NCBI GenBank assembly: GCA_002498185.1
Contig: DAGO01000006.1
Coordinates: forward strand, 1-7,537
From: Euryarchaeota archaeon UBA10
GTDB lineage: Archaea > Thermoplasmatota > Poseidoniia > Poseidoniales > Poseidoniaceae
DNA: 7,537 nucleotides
Reading direction: 5' to 3'
The notes beneath the pieces were generated by a model. That model did not search any database, was not told the origin of the DNA, and was given only the letters and a program-made list of their open reading frames with translations. Within the stretch, counting starts at the first letter, position 1. Each line of letters opens with the position of its first letter. Both the position numbers and the translations under genes were made by a program. Below, piece by piece: positions 1 to 5,964 of the stretch.

Positions 1-717
1 TGGACCTGCAGGTGGTGTAGGAGGTGTAAGTGGAGATAGTGGTGCTTCTCTAACAGAGGCAGAACTTGGTGCATGTGCTAGCAACGGGTCTTCGGTCCTC
101 GAAGGTTGTGAAAGTGGCGCCTCTCGAACCGGGTTGGCATTGAGAATAGGCGCATCTCTTGCATCATTGCTTGAAGTTAATCCAGTGGATAGAGTGTCTA
201 ACTTCGATGTAATCATAGTCTCTCCGCCCTCGGAGTTTTCTGCTGAATAAGAGGTTAGTACAACCTTTGAAGGGTCTATCATTTCACGTTCTTTGACATT
301 TCCAAAATCAGCTAAGTTTTGGTCAAATGCTCCTGAGAAAAGGGACGAACCAATATTGCTGGATAACTTCCTTCCTTGAGTCACACTATATTCGAAATCA
401 TGTGCATACGGTCCCATTTTGATTTCATCAGAAGAGCCCTTGAGTGCGAATGTCCATTCGCCAGAATCTAGTGGAAACTCGAAGGTCCAGTCTCTTTGGA
501 TTCCCGGTCCTAGGCTAGTTACACCTTCCTGGGATAGGTGCTTAGCGCCAGTATTTGTGATAACGGCTACATCCAATCCTCCCATGGGAACCGGGGCTTC
601 ATTAGTGATTGACACAGTCGCAATGATAACATCTTCATCATCGTCGTTAATGTCCATTTTGATATTGATAACTTCGGCCTGTAGAGAGCCACTGCTTCCA
701 GTTGTTGGTACACTCAT
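1..717 (-). CDS. Unrecognised protein with probable N-terminal beta-sandwich and Pro-rich repeat tail (C-terminus beyond left edge)
   Basis: The frame is open for 239 codons from an ATG at 717 to the left edge, with no stop in the window, so the C-terminus is missing. An in-frame TGA lies four codons upstream of the ATG and GGTGAG sits just ahead of it, which supports this start. There is no signal peptide or membrane segment. Residues about 12-112 alternate hydrophobic and polar residues (for example EVINIKMDI, DVIIATVSITNEA, RDWTFEFPL, GEWTFALKG), as expected of an immunoglobulin-like or CARDB-like beta-sandwich; this fold is inferred from pattern only. Residues about 113-185 are polar and Ser-rich. 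Residues 187-239 form a linker with RDAPIL, REAPLS and REAPLS, ending in a Thr-Pro tract. It lies 59 bases downstream of the RDD gene on the same strand, so co-transcription is likely. Function is unknown; the missing part may carry a further domain. Confidence 0.8.
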   Translation of the reverse strand, partial: MSVPTTGSSGSLQAEVINIKMDINDDDEDVIIATVSITNEAPVPMGGLDVAVITNTGAKHLSQEGVTSLGPGIQRDWTFEFPLDSGEWTFALKGSSDEIKMGPYAHDFEYSVTQGRKLSSNIGSSLFSGAFDQNLADFGNVKEREMIDPSKVVLTSYSAENSEGGETMITSKLDTLSTGLTSSNDARDAPILNANPVREAPLSQPSRTEDPLLAHAPSSASVREAPLSPLTPPTPPAGP

Positions 718-721
718 GCCG

Positions 722-727
722 CTCACC
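722..727 (-). promoter_or_regulatory. Ribosome binding site for the left-edge gene
   Basis: On the minus strand this reads GGTGAG, four bases before the ATG at 717. It matches the archaeal anti-Shine-Dalgarno and decides for the ATG over the TTG and GTG codons at 729 and 726, which overlap it. Confidence 0.55.
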
Positions 728-776
728 AATCAGTCCACTATCGCAACCATACTTGAATACAACCGTGTACAGGTGC

Positions 777-1349
777 CTATCTTAGTCCGCCACGCGTCTC
801 AATCGGTAATGACCAATCTACGGCTGCCATGGTATTGTTAGCGAGATCTATTGGGCTTCTCTTTCCTTCATGCCTCCAAGTTTTGAATACATCCCAAAGA
901 CCTAGCAATACCCCCAAGAATGGAATGACATACTTGACTTTGTAAACAGCTCGTCTGCCCCATCTATCAACATCGAGTAGACTTCCATCATTTTTCACAA
1001 CTGCAATCCTCATGGCTCGTTGACCTAAACTTCGACCGTAATATCGCCCGGTGTACTTGAAATAAAGCCAGTAAAAGGTTAGGTGAATTATCCATGTACC
1101 TAGTACATAGGGTGCTTGTGCGGTTAGTAACAAGTCAACCGCCATGAGATAATTGTAGAACGTCATACGAGAAACTGCAGCAATAATCAGCGTGATTAGA
1201 AATGCATCAAGGGCTAGTGCGACCATGCGTTTCCATATTGGAGCGATTAACATCCCTTCCGGTATAGTCGCAGCAACGGCTGCTTGAGCCATTGTTCCTG
1301 GCTTGTGGACGCTAACCGGGGAGTCGGCCATGTACAGGGCTTGGGTCAT
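777..1349 (-). CDS. RDD-family integral membrane protein
   Basis: A 190-residue protein with the RDD layout. Helix 1 (about 41-60) carries the family Arg and Asp at R41 and D48. A second hydrophobic stretch covers about 80-98. The conserved soluble stretch GRSLGQRAMRIAVVKNDGS lies at 105-123, and helix 3 at about 138-156. The closing element KRSPIDLANNT (163-173) matches the family's usual KRxxxHDxxxGT ending, with D168 kept and the His replaced by Ile. RDD proteins are membrane proteins of poorly defined function; some are linked to ion or proton exchange, but nothing here fixes a substrate. The start is uncertain: the first ATG directly abuts AAAGGA, which is too close for a normal site, while Met20 has AGGA three bases upstream and would remove only a polar N-terminal tail. 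It follows the helicase by 19 bases from the first ATG and is probably co-transcribed with it. Confidence 0.85.
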   Translation of the reverse strand: MTQALYMADSPVSVHKPGTMAQAAVAATIPEGMLIAPIWKRMVALALDAFLITLIIAAVSRMTFYNYLMAVDLLLTAQAPYVLGTWIIHLTFYWLYFKYTGRYYGRSLGQRAMRIAVVKNDGSLLDVDRWGRRAVYKVKYVIPFLGVLLGLWDVFKTWRHEGKRSPIDLANNTMAAVDWSLPIETRGGLR

Positions 1350-1368
1350 TCCTTTGAAAGTCTGGCCC

Positions 1369-3321
1369 TCAAGAGTTTACAATATGCCAAGCCATCAGAT
1401 TTGATTCAGAGACCCAATCTAGCCAACTTGCCCAGGTAGCATCATTTCTCAAAGTCCTATCATCGCCAACAACAATCAGCCCGCGTTTTGCTCTGGTCAA
1501 AGCGACATTTAGTCTTCGATAATCAGACAGGAAACCGACGATTCCATTCTCGTTTGCTCTTACTGTTGAGAGAACAATGATCTCCTTTTCACGACCTTGA
1601 TATCCATCTACAGATTTGATTTCTAAGCCATCGATTTCATCATTCATCATGCTTCGAATAAGCCTAACTTGCCCTGCGTACGGTGATATTACTCCGATCT
1701 CTTCAGCGCTGATGTCACCGGGTGCAAGCAGGTCGTTCACGATTTTTATCACAATGGCAGCCTCATCCATATTCGAGCGGGAAGAACCAGCCTCCTCCTC
1801 AATTTCTGAACCATGAACAGGGACGAAAGAGACCGGTTTATCCCAATCTGGCCACAAGAAGCCGGCCACAGGAGGTCTTTGTGCGGACGAGCATCCATCT
1901 TCTAATCGATTTTCATAAAATCGTGCAGAAGGGAATTCACGAATTGTGGGATGCATTCTGTACTGCGTGGTTAGCATGTGAGCAGGAATCCCGTTTGATA
2001 GAAGCCTTTCGAATAATGGAATGTTCAATCCTCCCTCCTCCGCCCGGCGCGAAGTTACAGTAGGCGGTAACTGCCTGTGGTCTCCCACAAGGATAAGTTG
2101 CCTAGCACCTTTGACAATTGGTACAAGAGCTGAAGGCTCGGTTGCTTGGGTTGCTTCATCGATTAACACAATCGAGAATTTTCGATTAGCGATAGTAAAG
2201 TGTCCTGCTCCTATGTTCGTCGTACACAAAACTTCAGCGCCTGATAGTACCTCATCGGTTATTCGCTGTTCTAATTCGCGAATTTCTCGATAATTTTTGT
2301 TGATGTCTTTGTGCGCCATACCCCTATCTTTGCCTTTCAAGTCGTGTAATTTAGAGCGAATGCCCTCGGTTTCTTCGCGAATAAAATTGATTTCATCCTG
2401 CTTCGGATGGCTTGATACTTTAGCATCAAGAGTGGCTTCGCGTAAACTCTCTCTCACCTTTACCGGACGACCGAATCGGACGGCCTTGACTCCCAAATCA
2501 ATCAAACCTTCCAGAAGGTTATCCACAGCTACATTGGATTCAGCACACGCCAAAATTGGACCTCGGCCCATTTCGATTAGTGCTTTGAGTAGGTGCACAG
2601 CAGTGTGCGTTTTTCCAGTCCCCGGAGGACCTTGAATCATGGTTAATCTCTGCTTTACAGCAGTTTCAATGGCATTTTTTTGACTTTCATCCAACGTCAT
2701 TCCTGCAATATTCAGAGGACGTATTTTCTGGCCGTGGATTTCAGGAGGTCTCTGAGCAGAAGTAACAAGATCGTGTGGCTGACACAGCAACAGGTCTCTA
2801 AGAGGAGTGCCTCCGTCTCCTTCGGTTGAGTGGAATGAAATGAGCGCCTCATGCATCCTATCGTGAGCAACACGATTAGCACCCTTGTCTAGGCGCCAGC
2901 CACCTTTGCGCAAATCGCCTGGTTTGTCCTTAGCAACAATACGGATTCTTGAATTGTTTCTGTCTAGCACGACTCCTTCGATAACCTTCTCTCCCCATGG
3001 TCTTGCTCTAGAAATTATGACCATGTCTCCATGACCGAATCTATGGAATGGAAGAGGACCTCCTCCTCTAGCCTCGAAAACTAGTATAGGGTCACCGAAG
3101 AACCTGCCTGATGTTCTACCCACGAGGTCGAAGAGAGCAAGTCCTGCGCTCAGCATTTTTTGTTTCGACCAATTTTTCCACCTTTCCTGAACTTGGCTTA
3201 ATTCATCATCTAACTCGATTCCAATGAGATTAGTAAAACACTCAAAATGGTCCTGAGATTTTCGCCATTTGGCTTCGTGAGCCACATTCGAAGATTTGTT
3301 TCCACTAGGACGAGTGTTCAT
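1369..3321 (-). CDS. Superfamily 1B helicase, Upf1/IGHMBP2-like (DNA2/NAM7 group)
   Basis: A complete SF1B helicase of 650 residues from the chosen ATG at 3321. Motifs appear in order: Q motif with Q214 (LDESQ), Walker A GPPGTGKT at 231-238, motif Ia ESNVAVDNL at 261-269, Walker B DEAT at 388-391, motif III GDHRQLPP at 413-420, QYRMHP at 453-458, ISPYAGQ at 545-551, motif V VDGYQGRE at 571-578 and motif VI NVALTRAKRG at 605-614. The region about 85-200 fits the beta-barrel domain ahead of RecA1 in IGHMBP2 and Upf1, and the charged insert about 305-360 fits domain 1B. The family unwinds RNA or DNA 5' to 3' using ATP; which substrate this one uses cannot be told. No R3H, AN1 finger or nuclease domain is seen. 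ATGs at 3378 and 3348 are also in frame but lack a ribosome site; the ATG at 3321 has GGAGTG six bases upstream. It heads the minus-strand block. Confidence 0.95.
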   Translation of the reverse strand: MNTRPSGNKSSNVAHEAKWRKSQDHFECFTNLIGIELDDELSQVQERWKNWSKQKMLSAGLALFDLVGRTSGRFFGDPILVFEARGGGPLPFHRFGHGDMVIISRARPWGEKVIEGVVLDRNNSRIRIVAKDKPGDLRKGGWRLDKGANRVAHDRMHEALISFHSTEGDGGTPLRDLLLCQPHDLVTSAQRPPEIHGQKIRPLNIAGMTLDESQKNAIETAVKQRLTMIQGPPGTGKTHTAVHLLKALIEMGRGPILACAESNVAVDNLLEGLIDLGVKAVRFGRPVKVRESLREATLDAKVSSHPKQDEINFIREETEGIRSKLHDLKGKDRGMAHKDINKNYREIRELEQRITDEVLSGAEVLCTTNIGAGHFTIANRKFSIVLIDEATQATEPSALVPIVKGARQLILVGDHRQLPPTVTSRRAEEGGLNIPLFERLLSNGIPAHMLTTQYRMHPTIREFPSARFYENRLEDGCSSAQRPPVAGFLWPDWDKPVSFVPVHGSEIEEEAGSSRSNMDEAAIVIKIVNDLLAPGDISAEEIGVISPYAGQVRLIRSMMNDEIDGLEIKSVDGYQGREKEIIVLSTVRANENGIVGFLSDYRRLNVALTRAKRGLIVVGDDRTLRNDATWASWLDWVSESNLMAWHIVNS

Positions 3322-3327
3322 TCTTCG

Positions 3328-3333
3328 CACTCC
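3328..3333 (-). promoter_or_regulatory. Ribosome binding site for the helicase
   Basis: On the minus strand this is GGAGTG, six bases from the ATG at 3321. Neither upstream ATG (3378 or 3348) has a comparable motif, so this favours the shorter 650-residue product unless the transcript is leaderless. Confidence 0.5.
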
Positions 3334-3430
3334 GCCCCTCTCGGACATAACAAAACCGTAGTGTCGCTGGTATAGCATCTTGTCGATGGTCGAGAATAGG
3401 TGATGCTTAACAATGAAAGAGGAGCCGAGC
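3334..3430. promoter_or_regulatory. Divergent promoter region between the two gene blocks
   Basis: The helicase and the zinc-ribbon gene are head to head, so their promoters must lie here or run into the 5' ends of the genes. The only TATA-like core is GTATAGC around 3370-3376, whose TATA (3371-3374) reads the same on both strands. Using the usual archaeal distance of about 25-27 bases, it would place plus-strand initiation near 3398 and minus-strand initiation near 3347, both reasonable for the chosen starts. No purine-rich BRE is evident, and the box is weaker than a consensus archaeal TATA. An AT-richer stretch at about 3347-3356 is an alternative. The divergent layout is seen directly; the box assignment is inference. 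Confidence 0.3.
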
Positions 3431-3444
3431 AGGTGCTGGTGGGT

Positions 3445-4593
3445 ATGTTTAGGCGTAAGTCAACCGCAGAGATAGAGGGCGAGATTTGCCCATACTGCGA
3501 GTTTGTAAACAAGCCGGATTCAACCACTTGCGCTCAGTGTTACTACGAGTTAGATAAGGCCCCTAGGGACCAAGGTGAGCCACTGTCCTCAGAGGTTAGC
3601 AATTCGATTTTCGATGAATTGATGGCTGATGATGATGATTCTTGGGAAGAAGGAGAGGCGCTTGACGTAGTCTTAACTTTGGACCAAGATCCGCTAGAGG
3701 TTGACCAATACGAGGTTACAGATTTTGATGCTGAAGAACCTGAAAAAATTGGTTTCATGGAATCCTCATCACCCGAGTTACACGATACAGTAGACCATGA
3801 ACCAGTTGAGATTCATGCTGATGATGTTGGCGAGGAAATCAAGAATGTTCCAAAATTGGAATTCACAAAGACCGATCCTTTCGATGAAGTTCCAGAACCT
3901 GTTCACCAGGGTAAGGGAACAGTATTTTCACCAAGTCAACCTAGCAAGGTTGACGATGATTTGCTTGGACATGTTGGCGGTTCAGAATTACCATCTTTAC
4001 CACCAGATGAACTGTATGAAAACAAGATTGATTTTACCGTGAAGAAAGCGCCAGCACCTACTCCTGCAGTCGTACTTCCTAGTATGTCAAAGATGGAACC
4101 TTCTCCTGCGCCTGCGGTTGAATTACCTAAACCGGTATCAGAGCCGATTGCTCAGCAAGTTGAAAGTGAGCCAACAACTACGGTTGAACCAGTCTCACAA
4201 CCAGTTCAAGAGACCGTAGTTGAAGAGGTAACTGAAACCCAAAATCTAGAGCCAAAGGGCGAAGTCACCCCAGTTGCAATACCAATTCCTGAACTCTCAT
4301 CTAGGATTTGGCCATGGCCAGAAGCAGACGCTTGGGATGCACGTCAAGTGTACCGCGAAGTAGTCTCAGCTTTAGAGATGGTAAAGAGTGGGAAAATCGA
4401 TAATGCAGCATCAACTATCGACACATTGGGCCCTCACTTAACGGATGATAACATCGACATGATTTACCACATTGGAATGGTTCTGAAACAATTGGGACGA
4501 ATTGATGAAGTTAAAGGAATGCTCGAAAGGGCGAAATCAGCGATGCCTGATAATGAACATGTTTCATCGGCAGTAGCCCATCTTGGAGTGTAG
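3445..4593 (+). CDS. Zinc-ribbon protein with acidic and Pro-rich linkers and C-terminal TPR-like helices
   Basis: A 382-residue protein from the ATG at 3445. A four-Cys zinc ribbon lies at the N-terminus: CPYC at 15-18 and CAQC at 29-32. Residues about 45-190 are strongly acidic (including MADDDDSWEEGEALD), and about 200-285 are rich in Pro, Val, Glu and Thr; both are probably disordered. After a Trp-rich turn (IWPWPEADAW), residues about 298-380 form helices resembling TPR repeats, with IYHIGMVLKQLGRIDE and a following LERAKSAMPDN close to the TPR consensus. No membrane segment is present, so it is probably cytosolic. Zinc ribbon plus TPR suggests a protein- or nucleic-acid-binding adaptor, but no named family is recognised. 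In-frame GTG 3400 and ATG 3403 would add about 15 residues; 3445 is preferred because AGGTG and GGTGGG precede it and the added residues are encoded largely by that ribosome-site sequence. It starts the plus-strand block. Confidence 0.85.
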   Translation: MFRRKSTAEIEGEICPYCEFVNKPDSTTCAQCYYELDKAPRDQGEPLSSEVSNSIFDELMADDDDSWEEGEALDVVLTLDQDPLEVDQYEVTDFDAEEPEKIGFMESSSPELHDTVDHEPVEIHADDVGEEIKNVPKLEFTKTDPFDEVPEPVHQGKGTVFSPSQPSKVDDDLLGHVGGSELPSLPPDELYENKIDFTVKKAPAPTPAVVLPSMSKMEPSPAPAVELPKPVSEPIAQQVESEPTTTVEPVSQPVQETVVEEVTETQNLEPKGEVTPVAIPIPELSSRIWPWPEADAWDARQVYREVVSALEMVKSGKIDNAASTIDTLGPHLTDDNIDMIYHIGMVLKQLGRIDEVKGMLERAKSAMPDNEHVSSAVAHLGV

Positions 4594-4598
4594 GGGGT
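4592..4598 (+). promoter_or_regulatory. Ribosome binding site for the acetyltransferase
   Basis: AGGGGGT overlaps the stop codon of the zinc-ribbon gene and lies five bases before the ATG at 4604. It decides for that ATG over the in-frame TTG at 4583, which overlaps the upstream gene and has no such motif. Confidence 0.6.
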
Positions 4599-4603
4599 AT
4601 TGT

Positions 4604-5170
4604 ATGGAAACGCCGGAGTTAGCGGTTAACGACCACGTGATTCTGCGGCCAATAAATAGGCGAATCCTACCTGAGGTAATGAGTGCCTATTTGGAAGATC
4701 CACAGGCAGCCAAAGCAGCCCTCCCGTGGTTAAAAGAAGGCGAGGAAGCACGAAGACAAATCGCTGACCTAATGATAGATTTAGAATTACATAAAAACGG
4801 AGATTCGATACACTTCTGGGCAATCCACTCTATGGAAGACAACTCATTTGTTGGAATGATTGGATTAGGAGATGAACTCCAATTGGCAGCATCTGCTTAC
4901 AATCTAGGATATTGGGTGCGTAAGAGTTGGAGAATGAAAGGAATTGCACGCGCTTGTGTTGATGCCATCTTCAATTGGCAAACTCAGAGGACCGAGCAAT
5001 CTCTTATCGAAATTACAGTTCATCCTCATAATGAAGCAGGCCTAGCTACCTGCAAATCAATTTGTGAAAAATGGAAAGGCCTAGCAATCGAAGGTTTTGT
5101 CCCGATTGAAATTGATAATCGTACAATTCCACACGTTTTGCATTTGATTCAATTAAACCGTGGTGATTAG
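4604..5170 (+). CDS. GNAT-family N-acetyltransferase (RimJ/RimL-like)
   Basis: A 188-residue, single-domain protein, normal for the family. The N-terminus HVILRPINRRILPEVMSAY has the first strand and helix of RimL-type enzymes. FVGMIGLGDE (82-91) fits the central strand and LGYWVRKSWRMKGIA (101-115) covers strand 4 and the acetyl-CoA pyrophosphate loop, with R110-x-x-G113-x-A115 matching the R/QxxGxG/A motif. HPHNEAGLATC (140-150) fits the region where this group has an Asn followed by a helix leading to the acceptor end. The family moves acetyl from acetyl-CoA to an amine, often a protein N-terminus, amino sugar or antibiotic; the acceptor here is unknown. The following deacetylase and membrane glycosyltransferase make an amino-sugar acceptor possible, but that is inference. 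It begins 10 bases after the zinc-ribbon gene and its stop directly abuts the next start. Confidence 0.88.
   Translation: METPELAVNDHVILRPINRRILPEVMSAYLEDPQAAKAALPWLKEGEEARRQIADLMIDLELHKNGDSIHFWAIHSMEDNSFVGMIGLGDELQLAASAYNLGYWVRKSWRMKGIARACVDAIFNWQTQRTEQSLIEITVHPHNEAGLATCKSICEKWKGLAIEGFVPIEIDNRTIPHVLHLIQLNRGD
5162..5167 (+). promoter_or_regulatory. Ribosome binding site for the deacetylase inside the acetyltransferase 3' end
   Basis: GGTGAT, a full match to the archaeal core motif, is encoded by the last codons of the acetyltransferase and lies three bases before the ATG at 5171. This points to translational coupling of the two genes. Confidence 0.5.
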
Positions 5171-5926
5171 ATGAAGCCGGTCTGGTTGACCGTTGACAGT
5201 GACGATCTTCGTCACATACCTTCATCTCAAGGCCATCCAACTCGCTCAAAGGGAATACCACATGATGGAACTTCTCCAGAGATGTTAGAGTCGATGGATT
5301 ACTTCCGGAAATGGTTAGATAGAACCCAAGTATCTCTTACAATTTTTGTGATTGCAGACCAACTCGATGATCCTGTTTTCGCCGGCTGGTTACGAGATTT
5401 ACTAGAAAATCATCCACAGGTTACCGTTGGCTGTCACGGCTTGACTCACAAATGTTGGTCGGCATACCCGGAGGATTCGGAAGGATTGCTCAAGGCATTG
5501 GTAGAGGCCGATGTAAAGTTACACAATTTCGCTAAAGATGCCTGGAGGCCCTGGTTTAGAGCACCGGCAGGATACATCGCCCCATGGATGGCCCCTGTTA
5601 TCGCGAAGGCTGGATTTGAATTGGATAGCAGTGTAAATCCGTCTTGGTTAGTCAGAAAAAAAGCAGGCCCATGGAAGGATTGGAATGCGGTTGAGAAGGC
5701 GTTGAAAGATTCGGGTCTTGTCAGTAAGCCGTGGCTATGTCGGTTATCCCTGCCAACCTGTGGTCCAGCACTTTCGATTCCGTTTCTCTCATGGAATGCG
5801 CGCAAGGCTTGGTCGAAGTTAGGACCATTCGTATTGCCAGAAGAAGCGGAACACACTGTATACTGGCATATTCTTGACCACCGTCGCAAAAATGGACTCT
5901 GGAAACCACCATTAATGATTGAATGA
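5171..5926 (+). CDS. Polysaccharide deacetylase (NodB homology, carbohydrate esterase 4-like)
   Basis: A 251-residue protein with no signal peptide or membrane helix, so apparently cytosolic. Motif 1 is TVDSDD (7-12); the D-x-D arrangement resembles the TFDVDGE type of Helicobacter PgdA and PuuE-like proteins rather than the classical TFDDG. D9 would be the catalytic base and D11 a metal ligand. Motif 2 is HGLTH (89-93), giving metal ligands H89 and H93. Motif 3 is RAPAG (130-134), matching RxPxG. Near the C-terminus WHILD (232-236) supplies a late His, H233, as in motif 5 of the family. The set looks catalytically complete. Members remove N- or O-acetyl or related amide groups from sugars or small cyclic amides; the substrate is not evident. 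An insert of about 25 residues after motif 1 is rich in His, Pro and Gly. The gene starts at the base after the acetyltransferase stop, implying coupled translation. Confidence 0.87.
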   Translation: MKPVWLTVDSDDLRHIPSSQGHPTRSKGIPHDGTSPEMLESMDYFRKWLDRTQVSLTIFVIADQLDDPVFAGWLRDLLENHPQVTVGCHGLTHKCWSAYPEDSEGLLKALVEADVKLHNFAKDAWRPWFRAPAGYIAPWMAPVIAKAGFELDSSVNPSWLVRKKAGPWKDWNAVEKALKDSGLVSKPWLCRLSLPTCGPALSIPFLSWNARKAWSKLGPFVLPEEAEHTVYWHILDHRRKNGLWKPPLMIE

Positions 5927-5940
5927 GCCCAAAGGGCTCA
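5924..5940 (+). repeat. Perfect inverted repeat (7-bp stem, 3-base loop) at the deacetylase stop codon
   Basis: TGAGCCC-AAA-GGGCTCA is a perfect hairpin whose first three bases are the deacetylase stop codon. It lies mostly in the 38-base gap before the preferred start of the next gene. It is not followed by a T-run, so it does not look like an archaeal or intrinsic terminator. It could be an RNA processing or stability element, or affect coupling. If the next gene starts at 5923 instead, the hairpin lies within its first codons. Confidence 0.6.
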
Positions 5941-5955
5941 AATCTTGCTCGACCT

Positions 5956-5960
5956 AGGAG
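5956..5960 (+). promoter_or_regulatory. Ribosome binding site for the membrane glycosyltransferase-like gene
   Basis: AGGAG lies four bases before the ATG at 5965. The alternative ATG at 5923, which overlaps the upstream stop codon, has no clear motif, so this site favours the shorter 483-residue protein. Confidence 0.55.
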
Positions 5961-5964
5961 TGTC

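Noticed and set aside
718..776. Gap between the RDD gene and the left-edge gene, examined for a terminator or promoter
   Set aside because: No T-run, hairpin or TATA-like box beyond background; only the ribosome site of the left-edge gene was supported.
419..841. Plus-strand open frame of 140 codons
   Set aside because: It lies opposite the left-edge gene and the end of the RDD gene, both of which have better coding character and ribosome sites; its translation is Ser/Thr/Leu-rich with no recognisable domain.
1616..2635. Several plus-strand open frames of 66-113 codons
   Set aside because: They lie opposite the helicase, whose motifs are continuous and in order, so they are antisense shadows.
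3797..4042. Plus-strand 81-codon frame inside the zinc-ribbon gene
   Set aside because: Out-of-frame reading of the acidic linker; Met/Leu/Asn-rich with no start signal.
5036..5087. Direct repeat AGGCCTAGC occurring twice about 40 bases apart
   Set aside because: Nine bases within coding sequence, out of any larger repeat context; likely chance codon reuse.
5446..5889. Minus-strand open frame of 147 codons
   Set aside because: It lies wholly opposite the deacetylase, which carries complete family motifs; no domain or ribosome site supports it.
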